NCBI GenBank assembly: GCA_965197275.1
Contig: CBDAMQ010000030.1
Coordinates: 248,001 to 312,000, forward strand
Source of the DNA: DASCOT01 sp965197275
Lineage (GTDB): Bacteria > Acidobacteriota > UBA890 > WLXD01
Reading direction: 5' to 3'
DNA: 64,000 nt
Position numbers and translations under genes: made by a program. Positions within the stretch are counted from its first letter, which is position 1; every line of letters begins with the position of its first letter. Under the pieces are notes generated by a model that saw only the letters and a list, made by a program, of their open reading frames with translations, had not been told where the DNA came from and made no database searches. Of the stretch, positions 44,040 to 52,164 are shown one piece after another.

Positions 44040-45838
44040 CTAGGCGGTCGGAAACCCCAGACGCTGCCGCTGCGCGGTCCACTCCAGCGGCAGTCGCGTG
44101 TCGCGCATGAGCTTGTTGGCGGTCAACTCGGGCGGTTGGCGGCCTTCGAGGATGGCCGCGACGATACCCGGCGCCAGAAAGCTCAACCGCAGCAACCGGG
44201 TGGCGTAGGAGGCCACCACACCCTCGGCCTCAGCGATCCTCTGGAGGGTGAGATCGGGGCTGCGGTCCAGTCGATCACGGATCCCGAAGGCGCGCACCAG
44301 CAGCCGCATCAGGCTCGGGTCCGGCCGGGGCTCGCCCCCGGCGCCGGGGACGATCAGCCGCACCGCCATGCCGGCGCGCTGGAGCACGGCAGGGATCTCC
44401 AGGGTGATGGTGTCGTGGGTGAGGGTTGATGGCGGCACTGGCCGGCCATCGGACTCCGAGCACACCGCCTCGGTGACCCGGTCAGCGGCGATCTTTATCT
44501 GGATGCTGCCGGACCGGATGATGACCCGGCGCAGGAGGCTCTCCAGATACGCCTCGGCTTGATCCGGTCTCAGGCTCGGCCACCGTTCGGCGAGCCTCTT
44601 GGCACGCTGGCGATCAAAGCTGCTAGGGCTGCCGCATCCGGGCACTCGCCTTCCATAACAGCGCTCACCGCGGCCGGGTCGGTGAGCCATTCCCTGAGAC
44701 GGGCCACGACGAGACCCTCCAGATCCGCCGCCGGGATGCGCCACCCCTTGCGGTCGGCTCTCTTGCCTTCGATGATCAGGTGGCGGGAGACGTAATAGCG
44801 GTAGCGCCGCCCCTTCTTGACCGCATGAGTGGGCGTGAGGCCTTCGCCGCACTCGTCCACCAGCAGGCCCGTCAGCAGGCTGGGCCGCCGGGAGCCCCGG
44901 CGGCGGGTGCCCCGGGTGTTGCCGGTCAGGGTCGCCTGCACCGCATCCCAGAGATCCCGATCGATGATGGCTTCATGCTCGCCGGGATAGGCCTTGTCCT
45001 TGTGGACGATCTGTCCCCGGTAGATGCGGTTGCGCAGCAGGTAATACAGCGCCCCCCGGTTGATGGGCTTGCCACCGGTGACGCGGCCGTCGCGCAGCAC
45101 CCGGCGCTTGCTCCTGACGCCCTCGGCTACAAGCCGCTCACGGAGCTCCCGCACCGATCGGAGCTGACGGTACAGGCGGAAGATATAGCGGACGGTCTCT
45201 GCCTCCGGCTCGTTGACGATCAGCTTCCGGTCCCGCACGTCGTAGCCCAGGGGCGGGTTGCCGCCCATCCACAGGCCCTTTTTCTTGGAGGCGGCGATCT
45301 TGTCGCGGATGCGCTCGCCGGTGACCTCGCGCTCAAACTGCGCAAACGACAGCAGCACGTTGAGCGTCAGCCGGCCCATCGAGCTGGTGGTGTTGAACTG
45401 CTCGGTCACCGACACGAACGACACCTCGTACCGCTCCAACACCTCCACGATGCGGGCGAAGTCCGATAACGCCCGGGTCAGCCGGTCCACCTTGTACACC
45501 ACGATGACGTCGATCCGCCGGTCTTGAATATCGGCCAGCAGACGCTGCAACCCCGGCCGATTCATCGTGGCGCCGGATACACCGCCATCGTCGTAGTGAT
45601 TGGGTAGAGCCATCCAGCCTTCGTGCTTCTGGCTCACGATATAAGCCTCACAGGCTTCACGCTGCGCCTGCAGGGAGTTGAAGGCTTGATCCAGCCCATG
45701 CTCGTGGGACTTGCGGGTGTAGATACCGCAGCGCACGCGCCAGTTGCCGTTGCGGCAGGCAGGAGCAGTCGCCTCGTTCAAGGCGAGCCCTTGGCGCGCG
45801 GCGCTCCCTGAACGCCGAAGAAGCGGGGGCCGGACCAA
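44040..45838 (-). pseudogene. Large serine recombinase, one 2-nt frameshift
   Basis: The N-terminal resolvase domain is intact: RCGIYTRKSHEHGLDQAFNS carries the catalytic Ser, and DVIVVYKVDRLTRALSDFAR and SSMGRLTLNVLLSFAQFERE follow. A recombinase domain comes next (GWMALPNHYDDGGVSGAT, PPLGYDVRDRKLIVNEPEAE) with LLVDECGEGLTPTHAVKKGR as a zinc-ribbon-like part lacking typical cysteine pairs. At about 44608 an extra GT in AGCGTGCC shifts the frame. Restored, the protein continues AKRLAERWPSLRPDQAEAYL to 44040, for about 600 residues. The start is near 45838 or at an internal ATG; the DUF2924 gene upstream overlaps it. It would be the integrase of the element that once carried the iteron repeats (inference). 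Confidence 0.85.
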
Positions 45839-46251
45839 TGGGCGCCGGTGATACGCCGGGCGATACTGCTCAAGGAGCGATACTGCTTACCGGTGTACTC
45901 GAAGCCAGTTTCGGTGACGGTGACCACGTAGGTCCGGCCGCGCCACTGCCGCACCAGCCGCGCGCCAGGGCGCAGCCGCCGACCCCTCCCGGGGGCCACA
46001 CGGCCGGTCTGGGCGAAGGTCTTGGCCAGTGTCCGAAGGCGGCGCTGGGTGGCCTTGCTCAAGCCACCGTGGGCGTTTTCCTGCAGCTTGTAGGCGATGC
46101 CCCGGATCAGCAGATCGCGGCTCAGCCGCCGGGGCGGGGGGGTCTGGTAAAGACGCCACCATTCATCACGCAGCGTGGGCAGCTGTATCGCCCCAAGCGC
46201 CGCGATCCGCTCCTGCAGGGCGGCCATCTCATCGGCCCCGCGTGGAGCCAT
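45778..46251 (-). CDS. DUF2924 domain protein
   Basis: The 157-residue basic protein matches DUF2924: LPTLRDEWWRLYQTPPPRRL, SRDLLIRGIAYKLQENAHGG and RQWRGRTYVVTVTETGFEYT, with YTGKQYRSLSSIARRITGAH and WSGPRFFG at the end. DUF2924 genes regularly precede large serine recombinases in proteobacterial mobile elements, and here the 3' end overlaps the recombinase gene by about 60 bp. The fold suggests DNA binding. A role as recombination directionality factor is a guess. ATG 46251 is used; ATG 46227 would be nearly as good. The DUF3489 gene often found with this pair is absent. Confidence 0.85.
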   Translation of the reverse strand: MAPRGADEMAALQERIAALGAIQLPTLRDEWWRLYQTPPPRRLSRDLLIRGIAYKLQENAHGGLSKATQRRLRTLAKTFAQTGRVAPGRGRRLRPGARLVRQWRGRTYVVTVTETGFEYTGKQYRSLSSIARRITGAHWSGPRFFGVQGAPRAKGSP

Positions 46252-46387
46252 GCCGGGTTGGGTTTTCGTGCACATATGTTCGGTCCGGAACCGTCGGCCG
46301 AAGGCACCCACAGTGACGCTCCTTTGCCGGCACAAGTCCAGTCCAACATCAGGGTTTCATTGACCTGACCCCCAAGAACAGATCCAG

Positions 46388-46561
46388 ATGGAATCTCATG
46401 ATCTGGGTCAGACACACCGGCCCGACCTGGTACTGCTGGACCTGCTGTTGCCCGGGACCGGCGGCATCGAGCTGATGCAGCGCCTACCGGCGCTGGACGA
46501 TCTGCCGGTCATCCTCCTATCCGGCTACGGCCAGGAGTCCGCCCGATGGACGAGTAGCTAG
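46388..46561 (+). pseudogene. Response-regulator receiver-domain fragment
   Basis: A 57-codon frame (ATG 46388 to TAG 46559-46561) encodes THRPDLVLLDLLLPGTGGIE then LMQRLPALDDLPVILLSGYG. This is the centre of a CheY-like receiver with the phospho-acceptor Asp and the conserved Ser in LLSGYG. The N-terminal acidic pair and the C-terminal Lys switch are missing. Flanking 46252-46387 and 46562-46736 hold no recognisable gene. Confidence 0.6.
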
Positions 46562-46736
46562 AACAGGCGTTCCAGGAGCTTGCGCAGCCGCGCCCGAGGG
46601 CGCCGTGATCCGTGCCGCCGATCCGTACCCCGCCACACCCCACACCGTGACGCTACCCGCTGGTGCCTACGTCGGGCAGTTTCAGGGGGGGAGGTCAATG
46701 CGCTGATCCCGCTTAATTCCACGGCCCCGAAGCTCG

Positions 46737-47204
46737 CTACCCACTCTGTTCGCTCAGCGCGTCGATCGTTTTCAAATCACGCTCGGATGCGATCCGAACT
46801 GGTATGCAGTCAACCTCTATATCGATTGCACGTGAGACGGCGTCGCAATAGCGAAAGCCCGGCCTAGGAGTAAGGATATCCCCGATCTTGTTGCCGCCGT
46901 CGAATAATTCAATTCGCTTCGACTCTTCGGCAAGCTTCGCCAGATCGAACTGCAACACGTGGTCGTAGTTCCGCTCTCGGAAAGCGGCCTCTACTCTTCT
47001 TGCATTCTCTCGTGTGCAATTCGTTAGCAGGTCCATATCGCCCACGCTGACCTGCTGATGGTAATGCGACTTAGCCATGCTTCCAATAAGTAAGTAGTCC
47101 ACACAATGGTCGTTAAACGCTGTCAGAAGCAAGGTGAAGCGGTCGTCCCAAGTATCTGGATACTGCACCTTCCGAGTTCCCAAGAAAGTAGTAGTGATCG
47201 ACAC
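46737..47204 (-). CDS. Nucleotidyltransferase-fold protein (MNT/AbiEii-like)
   Basis: The frame gives about 155 residues with the NTase active-site pattern YLLIGSMAKSHYHQQVSVGD then MDLLTN, i.e. G-S followed by D-x-D-x-like DMDLL, and helices ENARRVEAAFRERNYDHVLQ. A domain with IELFDGGNKIGDILTPRPGF and IDIEVDCIPVRIASERDLKT follows; the third acidic residue may be in DIEVD. Such small NTases act as toxins or antitoxins (MNT, AbiEii, DUF6036), but no partner gene is certain here. The start is ambiguous: GTG 47204 (used), GTG 47168, or TTG 47294. Base composition is lower in GC than the host genes. Confidence 0.6.
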   Translation of the reverse strand: MSITTTFLGTRKVQYPDTWDDRFTLLLTAFNDHCVDYLLIGSMAKSHYHQQVSVGDMDLLTNCTRENARRVEAAFRERNYDHVLQFDLAKLAEESKRIELFDGGNKIGDILTPRPGFRYCDAVSRAIDIEVDCIPVRIASERDLKTIDALSEQSG

Positions 47205-47296
47205 CAGGCCCCTGAATCGCGAAGACTCGGGGGCCGGGACCCTGCTCCCCTCACCGGAGTGAGAGGAGATACCAGAACCCTGTTCCAACAGCAACT

Positions 47297-47437
47297 CATA
47301 AGCAACCGGATGAGCTTGTTGCGCCAGCCGGCCTCAAACGTTTCGCCCTCCTTGCCTTCGTAGACGTCGAAGAGCGTGCCCTGAACGCCGCCCTTGTTCG
47401 CCTCGCATCCAAGTGTTGTCCACCGCGCCTCCGTCAA
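47297..47437 (-). CDS. Short hypothetical frame coupled to the small membrane protein
   Basis: A frame beginning at TTG 47437 reads LTEARWTTLGCEANKGGVQG, then TLFDVYEGKEGETFEAGW and RNKLIRLLM. The TTG overlaps the TGA of the upstream 53-residue gene (TTGA), which suggests coupling. After about 47297 coding quality fades although the frame stays open to 47123, overlapping the NTase gene. It may be a decayed gene or the true N-terminal leader of something shifted. Function unknown. Confidence 0.3.
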
Positions 47438-47595
47438 GTTCGTGGCTGCTTGACAAATGCGGCGATCAAAATATCCATCTTGCCTTCTATATTCGCCATG
47501 CGCTCGCGCAGGCTGACTATGTCTCGATGCAGCCAGGTATGCGAGCCGATCACGGTCGCAACGACGGCGAGAAAGCCGATCCAGGTGTTATCCAT
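47434..47595 (-). CDS. 53-residue single-span membrane protein
   Basis: ATG 47595 follows a GGAGGGG ribosome site. The product starts MDNTWIGFLAVVATVIGSHT (transmembrane, about residues 5-21), then WLHRDIVSLRERMANIEGKM, an amphipathic coiled-coil-like helix, and DILIAAFVKQPRT. The layout of one helix plus an LRERMA-EGK segment recurs in small proteins of phages and mobile elements. It could be a membrane anchor that oligomerises through the helix. It is too short to be noticed by usual gene length cut-offs. Confidence 0.65.
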   Translation of the reverse strand: MDNTWIGFLAVVATVIGSHTWLHRDIVSLRERMANIEGKMDILIAAFVKQPRT

Positions 47596-47699
47596 CACCC
47601 CTCCAAAGAGATGGCCCCCTCCGCAATGTCGGGAACCCGACCGATCATACCGAGGGGCCCGAAGCTGGGGATGCGTGTTGGCGACTGCCTGCGCGTGGG

Positions 47700-48359
47700 C
47701 TAGTGCTCGGTATCGTCGGGCTCGTCGTCGGGCGCCTGGGCGTAGGGGTCGGCGTTGGGGTCGCTCGGTAGCTCCATCGGTCGGCGCCTCACCAGTGGCT
47801 CACCGCTCGGCAGACTGCGCCGCGAGCTCCAACAGCGCCTTCCCTGAGAGCTGGAGATCCGCCCGCAGGCTCGTCTCCACCTGCGAGCTCCGCGGCACCC
47901 CGCCACGGTCGAGGACCGAGTTAGCCGCCCTGACTCGCTCTGTCGGCGTGCCAGTCTCGAGCACGTCTAGCAGCACCTCGAGCGCCGTTGGCACCAGCTC
48001 CGCCCCATCAAGGAGCTTACGGCGAATCTTCGCCTCCGCGCCGGCGGCAGCGCGCCCTTGTCGAGCGGCTCGCGGAGCGTGGTGCCCTCGAGGTGCTCCT
48101 GCACCATGAACCGGGTCTCGCCCTCCGCCCCGATGTCGTGCACAACCGCGATGTGCGGATGGTTCAGGGCAGCCGCCGCCCGAGCTTCCTGCTCGAAGCG
48201 CGCCAGCCGGTCGGGGTCGGCAGCGAGATCCTCGGGAAGCACCTTCACGGCTACCTTGCGGCCCAGACGGCTGTCGTCGGCCAGCCACACCTCGCCCATG
48301 CCGCCCTTGCCGAGCGGCTCGAGAATCTCGTAGGGACCGAGTCTGGTGCCGGATTCCAT
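47700..48359 (-). pseudogene. Ser/Thr protein kinase N-lobe fragment fused to unrelated coding remnants
   Basis: ATG 48359 starts an Hanks-type kinase: YEILEPLGKGGMGEVWLADD is the glycine loop, VAVKVLPEDL holds the ATP-binding Lys, RFEQEARAAAALNHPHIAVV contains the alpha-C Glu, and FMVQEHLEGTTL is the hinge. It stops after LDKGALPPA near 48040. The HRD and DFG motifs never appear. A second coding remnant follows in another frame: KIRRKLLDGAELVPTALEVL, TERVRAANSVLDRGGVPRSS, GKALLELAAQSAER, then ELPSDPNADPYAQAPDDEPD to 47700. ERVRAANS-LDRG recurs at the end of the Sel1 frame (35231-35300). The product cannot be a kinase. Confidence 0.65.
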
Positions 48360-48640
48360 CGGCCGAGAGGCTTATGTCGCGACGCGCCGTTGCGCCACCG
48401 CTGTATGCCTGCGGCTAGAAGCAGACCTTTAAGGGCTGCCATCCAGCCCGTCCGGTACGTGGCGGTGCCTCATCGGCTCCCTCTCTGGACAGCGGAGGCG
48501 AGCGATCGAAGAAGCCAGCGGTGCCCGCTTTCGCAAGAGAGTGCTGCGAAAGCCGAGCTCACGCCCTCGACGATCCTGCGTGCCCTCCAGAGCAATAGTA
48601 GGATCTCGGCGATCAAGGCAGCGCGGGAGGCCATCGAAAC

Positions 48641-49924
48641 ATGCCAGCAACGACCGAATTGCTATCGCCCGTCTGGACGCATTTGACGGGAATACAGCCG
48701 GTGCGCGCCGAGGGCGTGTACCTGTACGACGACGACAATCGCTATACCGACTTCACTTCTGGAATCGGCGTCCTCAACACCGGCTACTGTCATCCGGCGG
48801 TGGTAAGGGCGATCCAGGAGCAGGCGTCCGCTCTCATCTTCGGTCAGATGAACATCGTGATCCCACCTGTTGCCGTGGAGTTGGCCGGAAAGCTCAATGA
48901 GGTAACTCCGCCGTCCCTCGACCGGTTCTTTTTCTCCAACAGCGGGGCGGAGGCGGTGGAGGCAGCGGTCAAGTTGTCCCGGTCGGCGACCGGCCGCCGC
49001 AACATCGTAGTTTTCCAGGGAAGCTTCCATGGCCGGACTCACCAGACCATGGCGATGACGACCTCGAAGACAGTCTACCGCCACAACTATCAGCCCCTGC
49101 CCGGTGGCGTGTTCGTCGCACCGTTTCCGTCCAGCTATGCGTACGGCTGGGATGACTCCCAGACGACCGAGTTCTGCTTGAGGCAGCTCGACCTCTTGCT
49201 CCACAGCCAGACGGCGCCCGACGAGACGGCGGCACTGGTCATCGAACCCGTCCTCGGCGAAGGCGGCTATGTGCCGGCGCCGCCAGCCTTCCTACAAGGG
49301 CTTCGAGCCCTCTGCGACCAGGAAGGGATCTTGCTGGTCCTCGACGAGGTGCAGACGGGCTTCGGACGCACCGGCACATTCTTCGCTTTCGAAGACGCCG
49401 GCATAGAGCCGGACATCCTCGTCATGGCCAAGGGACTGGGCAGCGGCATGCCGATCTCGGCCATCGCTTCGCGGGCGGAGCTTATGGACAGGTGGCCGGC
49501 TGGCACCCACGGCGGCACCTATGGAGGCGGCAACGCCGTAGCCGCAGCTGCCGCCAGCGCGACGATTGACGTCATTCGCGACGACAAGCTGGTCGAGAAC
49601 GCCGCTGTCTGCGGCGCGTTTCTGCTGGACAAGCTGCGCGAGCTCCAGGCCGAGTACCCCGTTATCGGCGATGTGCGGGGCCGCGGCCTGATGCTGGGGC
49701 TCGAGTTCACCGCTCCCGATGGCAGCCCGGACGCCGCCACGGCCGACGCCGTGCTGGCGGAATCCCTGCGTCGTCGGTTGCTCCTGCTCAACTGCGGCAG
49801 CTACAAGAACGTGGTCCGCTGGATCCCACCGCTAATCGTCACCGAAGAGCAGCTTGCCACGGCCCTGAGCACTTTCAGTGAGGCCCTGGCGGCCGCGATT
49901 CTCATTAGCGCAGCCTCGAGTTGA
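48641..49924 (+). CDS. Class III PLP-dependent aminotransferase (4-aminobutyrate/acetylornithine type)
   Basis: The 427-residue enzyme has FFFSNSGAEAVEAAVKLSRS for phosphate-cup binding. VLDEVQTGFGRTGTFFAFED provides the PLP-pyridine Asp (D235) and MAKGLGSGMPISA the Schiff-base Lys (K264). RGRGLMLGLEF lies at the start of the small domain. These features place it with omega-amino-acid aminotransferases (GabT-like), using an amino donor and 2-oxoglutarate or pyruvate. The start ATG 48641 lacks a strong ribosome site. It is monocistronic and marks the return to ordinary host sequence right of the island. Confidence 0.92.
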   Translation: MPATTELLSPVWTHLTGIQPVRAEGVYLYDDDNRYTDFTSGIGVLNTGYCHPAVVRAIQEQASALIFGQMNIVIPPVAVELAGKLNEVTPPSLDRFFFSNSGAEAVEAAVKLSRSATGRRNIVVFQGSFHGRTHQTMAMTTSKTVYRHNYQPLPGGVFVAPFPSSYAYGWDDSQTTEFCLRQLDLLLHSQTAPDETAALVIEPVLGEGGYVPAPPAFLQGLRALCDQEGILLVLDEVQTGFGRTGTFFAFEDAGIEPDILVMAKGLGSGMPISAIASRAELMDRWPAGTHGGTYGGGNAVAAAAASATIDVIRDDKLVENAAVCGAFLLDKLRELQAEYPVIGDVRGRGLMLGLEFTAPDGSPDAATADAVLAESLRRRLLLLNCGSYKNVVRWIPPLIVTEEQLATALSTFSEALAAAILISAASS

Positions 49925-50056
49925 TCTCGCGTTCGGGTGAAGCGGGCCTCCATGAGGTCACCGAGCACCTCGATGCAGGGGCTTAGGCAAGGTGTGCCAG
50001 CTGCTCGAGGACTCACCCCTCCCGACAGGCGGCCATCAAGGCGCTGCGGAGCGCGA

Positions 50057-52129
50057 TCAGCAAGAAATGCAGTTGTGGTTGTTCTCAGCGCCCAGCGACT
50101 CGAGCAGCGTCAGGGTTTCTGGGTAGGGCTGGATGCGCTGAACAGGACCGTTCGCCATGTCAGCGGTGGTCTGCCCCTTGCGACTCACGGCGGTGACGTC
50201 GGCGCCGTGCGATACGAGATAGCGCACCACATCCAGGTCGCCGCGCGCCGCCGCATTGTGTAGCGGTGCGTAGCCGTTGTGGTCCCGAGCGTTGACGTCG
50301 GCGCCGAGATCTTCGACCAGATACGTCAGTGCTGCCATCCAGCCGTCCGGCACGTGACGGTGCTGGTTGGCGGCGAACCCCTCGCCATAGCCCAGGCCCG
50401 TCGCGGCATGGATCGGATAGGCTGCCGGGCCTCCGATCTCTACGGGTGCCAGTCCCGACTGGTCCTCCTCCTGTTGCGAGCGACCCCGGCGACGCCGCCG
50501 TTCCGGCAACTTGATCGTCGCGACATCCGAATCGGCGCCGTAGGCAATCAGGAGCTTCATCGCGTCGACGTCAAGGGCAAAGGCGGCTCGCCAGAATGGC
50601 GTAGCGCCGGTTGCGTCCGGCAGCAGATCGAAGTTGAAGCCGTTGTACCAGAGGTGCTTCTTCAGTCGCGCGTTGGGATCTGCCCCCGCGGCTAGCAACG
50701 CCTCCATCAGCTCCAGGTACGTTGCCCGTTGCTGCATAGCGGCGTCCTGCTGCGTCGGGTAGGACGACTTCTGCATCCAGCGCGCGTTGAGCGCCAGGAA
50801 CAGCGGCGTGGCGCCGTTCTCGCTCGCCAGCTGAGGATTCGCGCCGGCCTCCAACAGGATCAGTGCCAGATCGAAGTGGCCGTTCAAGATCGAGATCAGC
50901 AGCGGGCTGGTCTGGTCCCCGGCGCTCACCTGGTTGATATCGGCATCGGCCTCGAGCAACGCCAGTACCGTGTCCGTGTAGCCCTCGCGAGCGGAGTAGT
51001 GCAACGCGCTCAACCCTCCATGAGCAAACACGAGGTCGAAGAAGGATGGCCGCTCCGGGGGCGCCTTCTTACCTCCCTCACCTTCCTCTTCGGACTCGCC
51101 TTTGCCCTCACTCTCGCTCTCGGCTCCGTCCTCGACCTGCTCCTCCGTCCCCTCGCCGGCGAGCCGCACCGCCTCCTCGCGCACCCGCTCGGCTTCGGTG
51201 GTGTCCGCCGGCTCCGCCGCTTCCGACTCACCCTCGCCCTCGCCCGAAGCCTCCTCACCCTCGACAGCCTCTTCGCCCTGGACAGTCTCCTCGCCCTCGA
51301 CGGCCTCCTCACCCTGAGCCGTTTCCTCGTTCTCGGGGCTCTCGCCGACGGGAGTCTCCTCCCCCGCTTCCTCGCCTTCTTCCGCCTCCTCGCCTTCCTC
51401 GCCCTCAGCTGCTGGCTGCTGCTCCTCCTCCTCCTCCTCCTCCTCGAGGGCGCGCAGCGCGGCCTTCTGTTGGGCTCGGCGACGCATCTCTTCGCGGTCC
51501 CACGCGCCGCGCTCGACGATGTCGACGACGTTGCTCGTCATCGCCGGGTCGGCGCCGTGGCGTAACAACAGCTTCACCGCGTCGACCCGGCCCGAAGCGG
51601 CGGCGAACATCAGCGGGGTCTGGCGCCAGGCGGCCTCGGCGGCGTCGATGTCGGCGTCGTGCTGGAGCAAGAGCGCGATGGCCTCGGTGCTACCGATCTC
51701 GGCAGCGAAGTGGAGCGGCCGTGCGCCACCGGCGGTCGTCGGCGCGTCAGCGTCGGCACCGGCTTCCAGCAACGTCGCCATGACGGCGACGCTACCCGCT
51801 CGGCTGGCGAGATGCAGGGGCGCGTAGTTGCCGATCCGCGTCCCCGCCTTCAGGTTGGCACCGGCGTATATGAGCAATTCGGCGAGCTCGCCCTCGTCGT
51901 TGACGGCGGCCCAGTGGAGAGCCGTCATGCCATCCGCCTGCGCGGCGTTGACGTCCTCCCCGCTCCTCAGCAGCGAGCGGGCGGTCTCGGTGTCGCCGCG
52001 CATGGCGGCGTCGGCAACGAACGCATCCTCGGGACTCGCGCCAAGCAGGGTGGGCGCCCAGAGGGCCAGCAACAGGACGAGGCCCCAGGTGCGACGGTCG
52101 GTGACGGCCGCTCGTGCGGATCGCGACAT
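50057..52129 (-). CDS. Exported ankyrin-repeat protein with a Glu-rich central tract
   Basis: The 690-residue precursor has a signal peptide (GLVLLLALWAPTLLGASPED). A first ankyrin block of about five repeats (DGMTALHWAAVNDEGELAEL, RPLHFAAEIGSTEAIALLLQ, TPLMFAAASGRVDAVKLLLR) is followed by a low-complexity acidic tract (about 220-363) with in-frame repeats like GEEAVEGEETVQ. A second block comes next (LSALHYSAREGYTDTVLALL, SPLLISILNGHFDLALILLE) and closes with NGYAPLHNAAARGDLDVVRY. It ends NNHNCISC. Ankyrins mediate protein contacts. It is the third gene of a minus-strand operon after the DUF1592 and DUF1552 genes. Confidence 0.93.
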   Translation of the reverse strand: MSRSARAAVTDRRTWGLVLLLALWAPTLLGASPEDAFVADAAMRGDTETARSLLRSGEDVNAAQADGMTALHWAAVNDEGELAELLIYAGANLKAGTRIGNYAPLHLASRAGSVAVMATLLEAGADADAPTTAGGARPLHFAAEIGSTEAIALLLQHDADIDAAEAAWRQTPLMFAAASGRVDAVKLLLRHGADPAMTSNVVDIVERGAWDREEMRRRAQQKAALRALEEEEEEEEQQPAAEGEEGEEAEEGEEAGEETPVGESPENEETAQGEEAVEGEETVQGEEAVEGEEASGEGEGESEAAEPADTTEAERVREEAVRLAGEGTEEQVEDGAESESEGKGESEEEGEGGKKAPPERPSFFDLVFAHGGLSALHYSAREGYTDTVLALLEADADINQVSAGDQTSPLLISILNGHFDLALILLEAGANPQLASENGATPLFLALNARWMQKSSYPTQQDAAMQQRATYLELMEALLAAGADPNARLKKHLWYNGFNFDLLPDATGATPFWRAAFALDVDAMKLLIAYGADSDVATIKLPERRRRRGRSQQEEDQSGLAPVEIGGPAAYPIHAATGLGYGEGFAANQHRHVPDGWMAALTYLVEDLGADVNARDHNGYAPLHNAAARGDLDVVRYLVSHGADVTAVSRKGQTTADMANGPVQRIQPYPETLTLLESLGAENNHNCISC

Positions 52130-52164
52130 CGTCCCGCTTTCCTCCTTCGAGCTGGTAAGAACGC

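Noticed and set aside
47967..48359. A functional Ser/Thr kinase
   Set aside because: The HRD and DFG motifs are absent and the frame ends after the N-lobe hinge.
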